This document shows positions 47,855 through 58,066 of a stretch of DNA of 64,000 bases, piece by piece. A model generated the notes under the pieces. The model did no database searches and had not been told where the DNA came from. It was given only the letters and a program-made list of their open reading frames with translations. The stretch's first letter is position 1; the number at the start of each line of letters is the position of its first letter. The translations under genes and the position numbers were made by a program. Source of the DNA: Candolleomyces eurysporus (Eukaryota > Basidiomycota > Agaricomycetes > Agaricales > Psathyrellaceae); contig JANBPK010000921.1 in NCBI GenBank assembly GCA_027579435.1, forward strand, positions 1 to 64,000, given 5' to 3'.

Positions 47855-48431
47855 ACGAGCTCTATTACGTCTCGTTTATCCACTCGCGAACCTCGATAAG
47901 CCACAACATCTTTGCGCGTTTTGCCAGCGAATATGCCACCCCGTTGCGCAATCATCTAGATCTACCCTACCATATCTGCAGATTTTCTTAATACCTTGGG
48001 TTTTGTGTAATGGAATGCCTTGCACTTTGACCACAATCTGGAGGGAGGTGGGGCGAAGTGTGATATGCAAATGAATTTGATCTGTGATGACAGGTGGACC
48101 TTTCAAGTTCGCGTCTCGGCCAGAGGGCCATTGAAATAGGAAGAATCTTGCTTGTTAGGGTAAGAGGCCACGTTTCGAATCCAACCATCGTAATTTCTGC
48201 TGGTTCTCGACGCGCTTCGCCGTAGACACTGGGACACTGCAAGCCTGTTATTATGCATCAGGCGTCTGTCGAAGATACTCAGAACTCAGGGTCCGTCTGA
48301 GCTTCAAAGTCTTCCTGGATGTAGTACGTGGGAAAACACGCCTTGCTGCTATAAAGTGCGATTCCGACCCCCTAGCCTGCCACCCATTTCTTCCCCTGAC
48401 TCTTGACCCTTTACAAGAGGAGCTTGGAGAA
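47855..48431. other. Intergenic spacer
   Basis: 3' flank of ATG27 and upstream region of the next gene. A TATAAA at 48350 lies about 80 nt before the next ATG and may be its core promoter. A tRNA-like B-box word near 48175 does not fold into a T arm. Confidence 0.45.
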
Positions 48432-50240
48432 ATGCCATCGCAGCGCTCCCAAAGGTACTATGTTGTAGTGAAGGGAAGGAAGCCTGGCATTTACAGCACT
48501 TGGTCCGTTCCATCTCTTCACCCGGTTCGCTTGTTTGTGACTTGCAGTTAACTCGAGTCATACTGTAGGATTGAGGCCGCCCCACAGGTCAACGGACTGA
48601 ATTATGCTTTACATCAGAGCTTTGATAGATACGCTGACGCTTTTGAGATTTGGGACAAGGCCGAGAGGTCGGGGTGGATCGAAGTTTTGGGAGGTCTACG
48701 CTCTTCCCCGAACCCGACCCGCGTTTCGTCGCGCCCCCTCGGGCCTAGCGTCAGCCTGAGCGCGCTCGAAGACAACCGAAGGTCCTCGAACTCCCTCTCC
48801 TCAAGGACTCACTACGTTGTGATTCGTGGTCGAGAACCTGGCGTTTACACTACCTGGTATGTCGTCATATGCCCATTCAGCACGTGTCCGTTCTGATAAT
48901 CCCTGTCCAGGATTGAAGCCTCCATGCACGTTCGGGGCGTTCCAGACGCCGTTCACCAGTCTTTCAATTCTCGAGATGAGGCCTGGCGCGTTTACGAGAA
49001 TGCTCGACTCCGAGGTGAGATCGAGATCGTCACCGACAGCCCAAGCAGGCAACAAAGCTTGCAGTATCAAACGCCCAACCGGTCGCCGGAGCTGTCGACT
49101 CCTCCTCTGACTCCTCAAAGTCCTGAGAGAATGGAACTACCACTCGAGGACGACCGCGATCATGATTTTTCCTCGAGGTTTGGTCAATTGAACGTCTCCC
49201 CTGAGAAATATTCTTCCACAAACTACCCCTCTGTCTATCGGACGGCCAGTCCCGCTACCCCACACCAAGGAGATGGAAATACCTACACCCCACCCCGCAG
49301 GTTGACGCAACACCATTCCTTGCCTACCACCAGATTTCCTTCACCCGACAGGTCCCCAGCGATTGCCCGCGCCTCTTCCGATCGAGGTGCCAATTCCAAC
49401 AACCCGCGTACACCTCAAGTGAACGAGGAAGACAGCCCTCGACTCTCATCGCGCGTTGTCGTTGGCCCCCCGCCTGGCGTGAAGGGCTACGTCCCGTGCA
49501 AGCAGCTGATTCCGAGGACACGGGAGCTTCCTCTATCCCCTCTGACCAGCAGTGGCCTTTCTCTGAGAAGTATGGATAGCCCGCGTTTGCAGCCCGCTTC
49601 CTATCCCTCTCCGAGTCGCAAGCCGTCAACCAACTCGAGCCCAGGATCTCCTCAAGTTGTAACAGCGGCCCGGAGCCTTTCCAAACGTTTCTCCACCCCA
49701 AGATCTCCTCCCCAAGCTTTTCCTTCGCAGCCTTCCACCCCAGTCTCTAGATCTCCGCAAGTTGTAGCGGCCACGCATAGTCCATTGCAGCCTTTGTTCT
49801 CTCCCTCAACCCCAGGTCGTATTCAGAAGCAGAAAGGAAAGGCCACCGTTTCACCCTCGATTGCCACAAGCGCGCATCGTCCTTCACAGTCGTTCTCCTC
49901 TGCGTCTTCAACGCCAGTTCGCAGTAAGAAGGGGAACGAAGATATCACTTTCTCACCCCTGGCCGCAACAAGTGCCAAGTCTTTTTCCTCTTCATCTTCA
50001 ACGCCGGTTCGCAGTAAGAAGGGGGACGGAGATGTCACCTTCTCACCATTGCCCTTCGACCTCAGCAATGGCACTTCCTTCCTCAATGGTGACGATCGCA
50101 GAAGCCGAAACTCTCCCTCCGTGTCCAGTCTAGGCCTCGCTCCGATGCCAGCCCCGCATACTGTCTATAAATCCAATTTCGACCCTCGTTCCCCGATGTC
50201 CAAGAACGTCGTTGTCCCACTTTCGCTCCCGATGAAGTGA
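48432..50240 (+). CDS. Protein with two RNase H1-type hybrid-binding domains and a repeat-rich tail
   Basis: Three exons: 48432-48502, 48569-48856 and 48911-50240, total 562 residues. Two copies of the small N-terminal domain of eukaryotic RNase H1 (also filed as the viroplasmin-like domain) are visible: YYVVVKGRKPGIYSTWIEAA then VLGG at about 9-70, and HYVVIRGREPGVYTTWIEAS at about 108-170. Both are split by an intron at the same Trp codon, which points to exon duplication. In RNase H1 this domain binds RNA:DNA hybrids or double-stranded RNA, with Trp and Lys/Arg contacts. No RNase H catalytic domain follows. The remaining 390 residues are Ser/Pro-rich with short repeats. The role is unknown, and nucleic-acid binding is the reasonable inference. 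Confidence 0.8.
49640..50055 (+). repeat. Ser/Pro-rich degenerate tandem repeats in coding sequence
   Basis: Two neighbouring copies end in SSTPVRSKKGNEDITFSPL and SSTPVRSKKGDGDVTFSPL. Upstream, two looser copies share SPQVV.A..S plus STP. At DNA level the GTTCGCAGTAAGAAGGG core occurs twice about 100 bp apart. Confidence 0.7.
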
Positions 50241-50634
50241 GTGCCTGCAAATTGTGCATCGGTCCCGGCTGACGGGCAAGAACCGTGTCAGCTCTGTATC
50301 ATTTGGTCGACCCTCACCTTCGTACGCCGAGCAGAATATCTTGCCTGCATGATTCTTGTTCGACACTTTGCCGTCACTACCTAGTATCATCAGATATGTC
50401 TCTTTCATTTCCGATTTTCTTGGACTTGAATCCCAGCGTTCCAAGCGATACCGTACTCTTTCTTGTACTCTATGTAGAACTATGACATTTGCCTTGCGAA
50501 TTTCGGGTGCGCGTCGTGTCCAAATGTCGCGACGCGTCACGCGTTTGATGGATTGATTGGATGGTTGATCGCATTCCTTTCTCCCATCCGTCCAGATATT
50601 CAACATTTCATCCATCCATCTTCCTCTCACATCC
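50241..50634. other. Intergenic spacer
   Basis: Between two plus-strand genes. Contains an ATCCATCC-rich stretch just before the Duo1 start (about 50610-50632). Nothing else seen. Confidence 0.45.
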
Positions 50635-51798
50635 ATGGACTCGTACAATTCTTCAGACCTCAACCTCTCGGCAGACGGTTCTCAACTGCTCGATCTATCG
50701 GACGTCTTGCCACCTGAATCCTCACATTCTCGAGAGGGGTACGGATATGATGATGCAGGCGACCTTTCGTTATCAGACCTCTCGCTCGACCAAACGATTC
50801 GTGCAAGGGCACCGTTTAGCTTGCTGTCTCAGCCGATACACCAGGAACGGCCTCGCTCGGACCAAAAGAGGAAAGCCCCGAGCAGTCGGTTACTGGATCC
50901 CGGGGACGACGACGACCAGAATGCCCCTCACGGTGGCATGCAAGAGGATGAAGTCGAAGGTGAAGAAGGAGGGGATGCTGAAGGTCAAGCAGCGGAAGAG
51001 GGAGAGGAGCTGGACGAAGAACAACTCGAAACCGCNTCGAAGACGCGTAGCAAAACAGAGAGAAGAGAGGCTGCAGAACGATATCTTCATTTTGAAGAAG
51101 CTCAATGCGGCGTTTGAGACGTTTCATGGGGCTCTGGACGAAGCGGGATCTGCTAATCAAGTACGTTCCAACACTGCTCCCTTTTTGCTCCTGATGGGAT
51201 CGAGGCTAATTATACAACAGAGAGTTGCTGCTCAGCTAGCGGAGACGGATGCATTGCTCAACAAATATATCAACATCCTGCACAAGAGTGAAGATACTGC
51301 TCGGCTGGTTTTCGATGAGGGGTGGTATGGAGCTGAAGCGGACGAAGAACAGATCCGACTGGAACAACTAGCAGCTGAGCAACGAGCTCGTGAAGCTGCT
51401 CGGGAGAGAGAACTTGCGGAGAAACGCGAACGCGAACGAAGGGAAAGAGAAGAACAGGAAAGGGTGGCCCGGGAGGAGAAGGAGAGGATAGAGCAGGCAA
51501 AGAAGGAGAGACTAGCTTCTCGTGGAGGAGTCAGGGGTGTGCGAGGCACTCGTGCGTCCATGCGGGGCATGAGGGCAGCCGCTCCATCGTCGAGACCAGG
51601 TTCGATTTCATCATCTACCAGTCTTCTATAGCAGCGCTGATCCTTGACACTGCAGAATCGTCGACGTCAATACGACCTAGACCGTCGGTCGCTCCGGGTC
51701 AGTCAACTGGAATACCTGTAAAGCGAGTGACGTCTACAGGCACTGGAGCTGGCAGGCCGTCTACTACCGGGCGAGGGGCATCCTCACGGCGGCCCTAA
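50635..51798 (+). CDS. DUO1: DASH/Dam1 complex subunit Duo1
   Basis: Three exons: 50635-51160, 51221-51599 and 51656-51798. Leaving out the N at 51036 gives 348 residues. The N-terminal 130 residues are acidic and disordered. The Duo1 core lies at about 140-210 and is split by an intron: NDIFILKKLNAAFETFHGAL then VAAQLAETDALLNKYINIL, matching the coiled-coil family signature. A long charged coiled coil follows (repeats of REREE/KRE at about 230-290), and a basic Arg/Gly/Ser tail that could touch microtubules. The DASH complex forms rings around kinetochore microtubules and couples chromosomes to their tips. The protein is longer than yeast Duo1 because of the acidic head and the charged coil. 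Without the third exon, the frame would stop 30 nt past the donor. Confidence 0.88.
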
Positions 51799-51999
51799 AC
51801 GAGAAACGCGATACGCTCGAGATCGAAATTCCAGCGTGGAGACTACATGCTAGAAGATTGTTACCTAGGACGACTACTGCATGGCATCGGTACTATCCTC
51901 AGCTTTGCCACAACAATCCATCACGTTCTACCACCGTACGGGCCTCGCGCTGCTATCAAATAGACAGTCAGGACCTAGGCGAAAAATCTCAGCCTGATG

Positions 52000-52562
52000 C
52001 TAGCGTCGTTCACCTTTGACGATGCGGAAGCTCTGGCTCCAGTTCCCAGAATCACCAAACACTTTAAGAGGAAGAAGAGTTCAAGTTAGCTTGTCGATCT
52101 ACCGGCCGTGAAACGAAGTTGCACCCACAAACAATCTGATAGTTGTCTCCCTCTGCAACGTCTGGAACAACTATCTCCCTGGACCCAGCGAGGATGCTGA
52201 ATCGTTCGGCCAAGCTTTCTAGAGAAAGGACCGATATTAGATGTATTTCAGAGAATGAAGTATATCCTGCTCCTACCATCCATGGTGTAGTCGTCCTTGC
52301 GAAGCTTTATGGTTCCATAGGGATTGGTGATGTGTTGAGGGGGTGAAGATGTGTCCCTAGCCGGCAGTGGTTATAATCATACATGTGCACACGGTACGAT
52401 GCTGCATTACCATTCGACTACTCGTCTCTCTCCGACGACCCAGGTATCGCCATGTCGTGGTTGGAGGACAGCTGGTGTATAGACATCCTGCGGTCGTGGA
52501 ACAGCGTGTACCCGACAAGTGAAAAGCAAGGAGGCGAGGACGGTTGAAAGAGTAAGCTTCAT
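52000..52562 (-). CDS. Small secreted Kre9/KNH-domain protein
   Basis: Four exons: 52562-52411, 52356-52277, 52218-52129 and 52061-52000, total 127 residues, all junctions in frame. A signal peptide (LTLSTVLASLLFTCRVHA) is followed by the complete Ser-Thr-rich-membrane-anchored (Kre9/Knh1) fold: VLQPRHGDTWVVGERRVVEW, then NPYGTIKLRKDD, then VVPDVAEGDNYQIVLFGDSG NWS and a final FRIVKGE. Fungal proteins with this domain act at the cell wall and in beta-1,6-glucan assembly, but many family members are uncharacterised. Here the protein ends right after the domain, with no Ser/Thr stalk and no GPI signal, so it is likely freely secreted. It is divergently transcribed from DBP10, 238 bp apart. Confidence 0.85.
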
Positions 52563-52800
52563 GGCGTTTGGGAAGGATGCGATCCTGCTGTACCTCCTTG
52601 AGGGAGCTCTAGCATTTTATTACGAGCAAAAGCAAATATTTGTAGGTCCGGCAGTCTAAAGAGTAAAGAGATCTTCGCTCGTCATAGTCGCCTTCTGGGC
52701 CAGGCGTTCAAGAGAGCCATGAGGCATTGCGTCCGAAGCGATCATATTTCCCAATTGGGTGGCTCAGAATTTTCCTCAATCAACCTTGTTCACTTCCAAC

Positions 52801-55800
52801 ATGCCTCCAGTCAAGCGCAAGAGGTCCGAATCCATCTCCAGTGAAGAATGGGAATCGGACAGTGCGTCGAGCTCCAATGAGGAGTTATCCGACGACGACA
52901 TGGACATCTCGTCTGCTCTTACTGGAAAGCGACCAAGACGCGAACCACGACCCGTAGCTGACATTGAGGACGAGGACGACGAAGATCTGACCAACTTTAT
53001 CAAGACCTCAATCACGAAGAGAGATGTAAAAGAGGGAACGCAGGTCGTCAAAAAGGCCAAAGGAAAGGCCAAGGTCACAAAAGGCGAAGTTGGTGGAGGA
53101 AGTTTTCAGAGCATGGGTGCGCCTGCCGTGTCTTAATGCATATCTCGAGGACTCGACTGACTGCTGTAACAGGTCTCCACCCATCTCTACTGCGCTCGTT
53201 GACTCTCCAAGGTTATCGGATACCAACACCGATTCAAAGGCTCTCAATACCTGCTCTTCTTGAGAACCCTCCCCGAGATCTCGTTGGAATGGCCCGAACA
53301 GGTTCTGGAAAATCACTGGCCTATATGGTCCCTCTGGTACAAAGACTAGGAGGGTGTCATCAGACAGCCTTTGGTGCTAGGGCTCTTATTCTCCTGCCAA
53401 CGCGTGAATTGGCTGTTCAGATTTTGAAAGTCGGGAAGGAACTCGCTCGGGGTTGGCACCGTGGATCAGGAGAACATGCGGGTGACAAGGGGGACGCCGA
53501 ATCATCAAAGACCCAAGCCCTGCGGTGGGGTCTCATCGTTGGTGGAGAGGGCTTGGACGAGCAGTTCGAAATGATCACCAATAACCCAGATATGTGCGTC
53601 CCGATCTATATTATTGTCTACGCGTCGGCACTAACAAAATCCTAGCATCATCGCTACTCCTGGTCGTCTCCTTCACCTTGTCGTCGAAATGAATCTCGAC
53701 CTCAAGTCGATTCAATACGTCGTTTTCGACGAAGCGGATCGGCTGTTCGAGATGGGTTTCGAGACGGCGCTGAACGAACTTATTGCTCGATTTTCTCCTT
53801 CTCGTCAGAGCATTCTCTTCTCGGCTACACTTCCCAAATCTCTCGTAGACTTCGCCAAAGCCGGTCTCCAGGATCCAAAACTTGTCAGGTTGGATGCCGA
53901 AAGCAAGATCAGCTCTGACCTCAAGATGGCATTCTTCTCTGTAAAGAAGGCAGAAAAAGATGCCTGTTTGCTCATTTTGCTTCGGGATGTCATCAAAGTT
54001 CCCCTCGGTTCCAACAGTACACAGGACGATGTCAAGAAGAAGTCAAAAGGCAAACAGAAATCGCAAATCACGGCTCCCCACCAGACACTCATATTCGCCG
54101 CAACCAAGCACCACGTCGAATACCTCACTAATCTCTTGATCACTGTCGGGTATTCCGTCTCCCACATCTACGGTTCCCTCGACCAAGTCGCCCGTACCCA
54201 CCAAATGGACCAATTTAGACGCGGTATCACCAATATCTTGGTCGTCACAGACGTCGCAGCGCGTGGTATCGACATTCCCGTCCTCGAAAACGTCGTCAAT
54301 TACGACTTCCCTCATGGTTCTCGTGTCTTCGTCCACCGAGTGGGTCGTACTGCGCGTGCAGGCCGGCAAGGTTGGGCGTGGTCCTTCGTCACGAACCAAG
54401 AGCTTCCTTACCTCCTCGACCTCCAACTTTTCCTCGGCCGACCGCTCGTCAATAGCGTCTCGGGCGACGGGGACCATCTCTACGCCGAGAATCTGGTCCT
54501 CGGCACTTTCCAACGGGAGATTATCGACGAAGAAATCGAATATTGCAGGTCGTTGGAGACGACTAATCATTCTCTATCGACGTTGCGGGATGTCATGGCT
54601 CGTGGACATACGCTTTACGAGCGAAGTAAAGGCAAAGCCAGTCCTCCAAGCTATCAGCGTGCAAAGGAGATGATCAAGGACCCCAAGTGGTTGCTCGCTG
54701 GCTCAGATTCGGGGGTTCACAGCGTCTTGCTGCGTGGGTCTGACGCTGCGGAGAAACGCAAGCAGGCCGAGGCGCGGTTGAATCTGCTGAGGGCGGTCAA
54801 TTCGTTTACCCCTTCCGAAACGATATTCGAGGCGGCGGGTAAAGCGAGCGGCGAAAACCTTTCGTTGATGAAACAGAGAAGGAAGACGTTGGATAAATCG
54901 AAGAAAAGGACACAGTCCTTAGCCGAGGCTGCTGTTGCTGATGATTCGGGGGAGGAAGATGGGGAAGAATATACCGGTAGCAAAGATGTGGAAATGGCGG
55001 ATGAAGAGACCATCGCCGTAAGTCATTCATTTCATTGCCGAGTTTCAGCTGCTTATTGCGTCCTTTCAGACGGTGTTTGACACCGGAAACGGGAAAAAGA
55101 AAAAAAAGCTATCGGGATGAAGAGTTTTATCTCTCTTATACCCAAAAGGACGCCAATACGGAGAAAGGGTCTGTTGCAATCGTTTATCCGATTTACAAAC
55201 AAGTCCTTACGTCTCCACGTCTCGCTTAACAGATACTCTCTGAAAGATGGGGCGTCGTCCTTCGCCAGGCAAGCTCAAAACGTAACCTTTGATTTGGAGG
55301 GAGACGACGGCGACGGTCTTCGAAAACGCAATAACACGCTCACCTGGGACAAGAAAAAGAAAAAGTTTATTAAGGGAGATGGAACCGGCTCCGACAATGT
55401 CAAGCTCATTCGCACTGAGAGCGGCGCAAAATTGCCCGCTACTTACAGAAGTGGACGCTTCGACGAATGGAAAGCCAAGAGCCACACCAGTCTTCCAAGG
55501 GTTGGGGAGCCCGAAGCTAACGCCGGTGGGCGTAGACCGATGGGTGGTCGCAAGTTCAAGCACAACAAGGTCACTGAAGCTAAGCCGCTAGACAAGCTGC
55601 ACAAAAGCTATGAGAAGAAGCTCAAGCTGATCAGGTCCAAGGAGCAAGAGCGCAGCGGCGGCAACGAAGATGGGCGACCGCCGCCTGGCCCTAAGACGGG
55701 GAAGGGTGGCAAAGGTGGCAAGAGCAAGCCATCTGGAAGATACGGTGGCAAAAGCTACTCCAAAGTCAAGTCCGAGCTCAAAACTGTGGACCAAATACGC

Positions 55801-55872
55801 AGAGACAGAAAACTCGTGGATCAAAAAAGAGCGAAAAATGCTCGACCTTCGAAATCCAAGGGCCGACGATAG
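52801..55872 (+). CDS. DBP10: DEAD-box RNA helicase Dbp10
   Basis: Five exons: 52801-53116, 53173-53593, 53646-55017, 55070-55168 and 55233-55872, about 948 residues. Helicase motifs in order: Q motif GYRIPTPIQ, I ARTGSGKS, Ia PTRELAVQ, Ib TPGRL, II DEAD in VFDEADRLFEMG, III SAT, IV TLIFAATKHH, V ARGIDIP and VI HRVGRTARAGR. The C-terminus carries the Dbp10 domain (DEEFYLSYTQKD then GYSLKDGASSF) and a basic tail ending KSKGRR. Dbp10 remodels 60S pre-ribosomes in the nucleolus. In exon 4 the frame is broken at the A8 run at 55100-55107: as written it stops within a few codons, whereas the conserved DEEFYLS block lies in the next frame. This is either a homopolymer miscall or a real lesion. Confidence 0.9.
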
Positions 55873-55955
55873 TAATTGCTTCTGGTCTAGCTACTGTGCG
55901 GTCTTTTTGTGCTCTTATCTACACTGCGGGAATAGATTCATCGAAATTATTGGAT

Positions 55956-57809
55956 CTAGGGGGTAGAATCTGCGTACTCCCACTTGGCCGCATTACCGGG
56001 TATTACAGGTATCGATTCTTTACCCTCTAGCAAATCCACTCCTACCGTTCTGAGGGCGTTTACGCACCACTCGGGGTATCCCGCGTCCCCAAAGTATTGG
56101 GAGAAAAAAGAGCGAAGGTAGTCAGGGAAAGTTCCGTTGATAATGGCTTCTCGTGCTCGACCCATTACCTGGGCTTGGAATACAATGTTATGAATGGTCA
56201 AGGCTAGAAGACGTATTAATGTGAGATGTAATAGAATCGTAGGACATGTGGAAAACAGACCGTGCGCCGCAGATGTCTCGTGGGTTATAGTGTGATTTAT
56301 CAGTGCCCGGGACATCTTAGATGTGCATGTCGGGCATGGGCACGTCTCGTCTATAGGACGGAAGTCTTTTGCGTGTTTGCTGAGCTCTATCAACAAGAGT
56401 AAGAGACGATAATTTGTATACCAAACATTGGCAAGCATACTGAGGTTCAGAGGTCCGTTGTGTGTCAGAGCAACACCAAATCGTGCTGTTCTCGTTGGAA
56501 ACACGCAGTCGGCCTGTCGGGACGATGAAAGATTAGTTCGAGTCAGTGGGTGTCGGAAGATGTAGCGCCTACCATGTCTACCCCCAATGCGACACAAACG
56601 AGGAGATCTGAATTGAATTAGATTGGGACCTTGTACTCCAAGAATTGAATTACCTTCCGCAAAGCCTATGCCCATCGAGTATCTAGGTCCTGGAAAAGGG
56701 AGATGAATATTCTGAACCTCGGAACGAGGCAGGAGCACGCACTATCTTCTGGAAGCTTTTCTGCACACTGTGATATTCTGATGATAGACTAAGAAAATTT
56801 GGCAGACGCCAGATATAGGATGACCTACATGCGCCAGAAGGTATCTATGGGGTTTGTAGTCTAGAATTTAGTAGTGTTCTGATTGTAACCAGATGAATTC
56901 TCTTACCTTTCTCTTCTCCACCGCTCAGGCCACCAATAGCATAACCGGCGACCCTGTCCTTTCTTGAAATCATCTCCTCGAGGCATGTGTCCCGTAACTG
57001 CGGGTCTAGGCCACCTTGCACGATTGCGAACAAATTTTGGGTATCGGCCTTGCCCGAGCTCTCATGCTGGGTAATGCACCGATCCAGCCAGCGTACGGAG
57101 CGGTGCATGGCTTCTTCAACACGTGGACCTGTTGTCAAACTAGATACTGGTTGACTCCATTTCAGAGCCCTGACACAACGTTGAAAGCGCCGTGACATGG
57201 TCCTCACCGACATCGTCTAACTGCATAATGATATCAGCGCCGATCGTGTGCTGGATATTGATACTTTCTTCTGGCTTGACTTGAATGAGCCCAATTAAGA
57301 GCTAGAAATGTGATACGTACAGTCAACATTGTTAGCTCTCCCGTGAACGGACTGGCGAAAAGCGCCCCTTCTTCTGTGATCGTGGTGAACTTGCTTAGAG
57401 ACACCAGTTGAAAGCCTCCACTATCCTGTGAGAAGTCTTCGTCATCGACATATTGAGTTCTTGATGCCGGGACGCGTACAGTCAAAAGATTTTTGTTCCA
57501 TCCCTGGAATTTGTGGGCACCTCCGGCTTCCTCCAATACCTCGAGACCTGGTCGCAGGTTCAAGTGATATGTGTTGTTCAAAATGAGTGTGACACCGAGT
57601 TTTTCAACTTGTTGGGACGTTAGTCCCTTAATTGCGGCCTGTGTAGCCACTGGCATAAAAGTTGGCAGCATCGTCACTCCATCTGGGTGAAAGCTTTAGT
57701 ACAGTTGGAACTTTGAAGGTGCCCGGAGGAAAAGGCTCGTACGCGCCAAAGTCATTCTTGACACTCTAGCTCTCGTAGTGTGGCATTTCGCAATGACCTC
57801 GAACTGCAT
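55956..57809 (-). CDS. QTRT1: Queuine tRNA-ribosyltransferase catalytic subunit
   Basis: Twelve exons: 57809-57743, 57682-57480, 57425-57321, 57274-57208, 57146-56907, 56844-56829, 56777-56743, 56689-56654, 56607-56573, 56513-56441, 56386-56261 and 56203-55956, total 416 residues, the family norm. Landmarks: [14 protein letters not shown] start, [13 protein letters not shown] with the first catalytic Asp, [46 protein letters not shown], and [13 protein letters not shown] with the nucleophile Asp. The zinc site CPCPTCTS plus HETSAAHALTIHN follows. The enzyme swaps guanine-34 for queuine in tRNAs with GUN anticodons, together with a second homologous subunit. Several exons are tiny (16, 35, 36 and 35 nt), but each restores conserved sequence and frame. 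It ends 83 bp from the convergent DBP10. Confidence 0.92.
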
Positions 57810-58066
57810 TGCGAGTCTTCTGGTATATTGCGACGCCAGCGTTGAGATGATGAGGGCTAGTTGGTGCTAAATTGGGATGCAAATGCGGCAGGATCGAGAT
57901 CTGTGTTTAGTGGTGTCCTCTCCTTTAAACAAACCGGACGACGGAGCCCTTGTGTCGTCACGTGCGACCACGTCGATTAGCCGCTCGCGCTTCGATTCTG
58001 AGGCTCTGCAACTTGCACCAGAACAACGACGAGCTCGCCCATATCGCACTCGGTCCTTGACCCAGA
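57810..58066. promoter_or_regulatory. Compact divergent promoter, QTRT1 and TM9 genes
   Basis: 257 bp between the two start codons must hold both promoters. No TATA element is obvious on either side. A plus-strand open frame crossing it (57877-58308) is a shadow of the TM9 gene. Confidence 0.5.

Noticed and set aside
48100..48200. tRNA gene suggested by a B-box-like word near 48175
   Set aside because: The bases around TTCGAAT do not pair to form a T stem, and no matching acceptor stem is found. A similar word near 16980 on the minus strand fails in the same way.
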